Assembly: GCA_015501595.1 (NCBI GenBank)
Contig: JADNRX010000614.1
Span: 1-29,405 of the forward strand
DNA from: Hymenopellis radicata
Taxonomy: Eukaryota; Basidiomycota; Agaricomycetes; Agaricales; Physalacriaceae
Length of the DNA stretch: 29,405 nucleotides
Direction of reading: 5' to 3'
Below the pieces are notes generated by a model. That model was not told the DNA's origin. It was given only the letters and a program-made list of their open reading frames with translations, and made no database searches. Below, one piece after another: positions 28,760-29,405 of the stretch. How positions within the stretch are numbered: position 1 is the stretch's first letter; each line of letters starts with the position of its first letter. Position numbers and translations under genes: made by a program.

Positions 28760-29110
28760 AATAGTTCATGCCTGCATTTAAAACTCCACCTGCATTTCTT
28801 GCTCCATCTCTCCATAGTAATGGGACCCCAGGGGCCCCATTAGCCACGCCCAGCATGCACTGGCATACGTTCTCCGTGCGGTATGGGATAGGCTTCTACC
28901 GGCTGCCCCATCATTTCTGGTGCCATAGCCTCGTTCACGCTCGTCCAAAAGCGCAGCGCCCTCCAAATGCCAGTTGGACTGCTGGCATGGTTGTTTGTGC
29001 TGCAGTCCGCTCTGCCCAACTGTGCACTGGTGATGGAGTCTTCAGCATAGGCCCTTATACGCGATAACGTGGCAAAAACAAAAAAAGAGAGCGTTTAGAC
29101 GTCTCGTACT
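28760..29110. other. Intergenic with a strong hairpin
   Basis: No gene recognised. Bases 28818-28842 form a near-perfect inverted repeat, TAATGGGACCCC, one base, GGGGCCCCATTA, with a single mismatch and no T-run after it. Confidence 0.4.
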
Positions 29111-29405
29111 GATGGTATGCGCTCCTTTTCGCCTATACTCTCCTGTATCTGAATGCCTCTTTGAGAGGTGGATGTCTCGGGACACGAGGACTACTACTGA
29201 GACTCTCATTGTTGCAGTAGCCTTCTCCTTTCAACTTGCGATGGACCAGACCTCGATATGTCCGACGGCGATAGTGGGGACAATGCGCGCTGGTGATGGA
29301 GTTGTCATACACAATGCTCCAAGGACGACGAGGTCAATTACGACGTGAAACAAAAAGAAAAGCAAAGCAAGATGACGCATAGATCTCGGATCTTGCGCGC
29401 TGATA
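29111..29405 (+). repeat. Inter-F-box spacer repeat, right copy
   Basis: Matches 15025-15419 from GATGGTATGCGCTCC to CATAGATCTCGGATCTTG. In the left copy this spacer is followed within about 180 bases by an F-box gene of the second family, so another member may start just past the window edge. Confidence 0.7.

Noticed and set aside
28818..28842. Strong GC hairpin as a terminator.
   Set aside because: There is no T-run and no adjacent transcript; rho-independent terminators are not expected in a fungal nuclear genome.

Overview
The window looks like a gene-poor, repeat-rich stretch of a filamentous basidiomycete genome, probably an agaricomycete. The evidence is canonical GT-AG introns of 50-64 bases, intron-bearing nuclear tRNA genes, families of F-box genes of the mushroom type, hAT-like miniature transposons and a pair of fungal ice-binding protein genes. 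I cannot name the species.

Layout. 0.3-8.6 kb is a graveyard: F-box remnants (300-745, 1247-1908, 4744-6479), a sugar O-acetyltransferase (2559-3329), a short-chain dehydrogenase (3507-4408) and a GH13 alpha-glucosidase (7441-8230). All of them are recognisable but broken by frameshifts and deletions. 8.8-12.7 kb holds a tRNA group (degenerate tRNA-Gly, tRNA-Asn, tRNA-Gly, tRNA-Asn), one long intact gene for an AT-hook, acidic, probably nuclear protein (10220-11776), and a clean 395-bp hAT-type MITE (12136-12530). 13.8-16.1 kb holds a second F-box family: an intact spliced gene (13846-14921) and a dead copy (15597-16060). The right edge of the window repeats the spacer of this family. 16.2-18.65 kb is a nest of mobile elements: a 2.4-kb inverted-repeat element carrying a 253-bp insertion in its left terminus, a 426-bp hAT-like element dense in GACTC, and a possible solo LTR.

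18.66-21.38 kb and 25.90-28.76 kb are two copies of one 2.7-2.9 kb segmental duplication. Each carries an intact six-exon gene for a secreted ice-binding protein of the DUF3494 family (242 and 241 residues) and, upstream, remains of an F-box gene. Between the two copies lie the only intact member of the first F-box family (22245-23990) and a CTACGTAG-rich, minisatellite-bearing block (24.37-25.83 kb).

The genes I judge likely functional are the two ice-binding genes, two F-box genes, the AT-hook gene and three tRNAs. The most interesting biology is the duplicated ice-binding locus. By my hand comparison its introns and exon 2 are nearly identical between copies, while exon 4 has changed mostly at amino-acid-altering positions. 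All gene structures were derived by eye from splice signals, paralogue comparison and remembered family motifs; no search was run.
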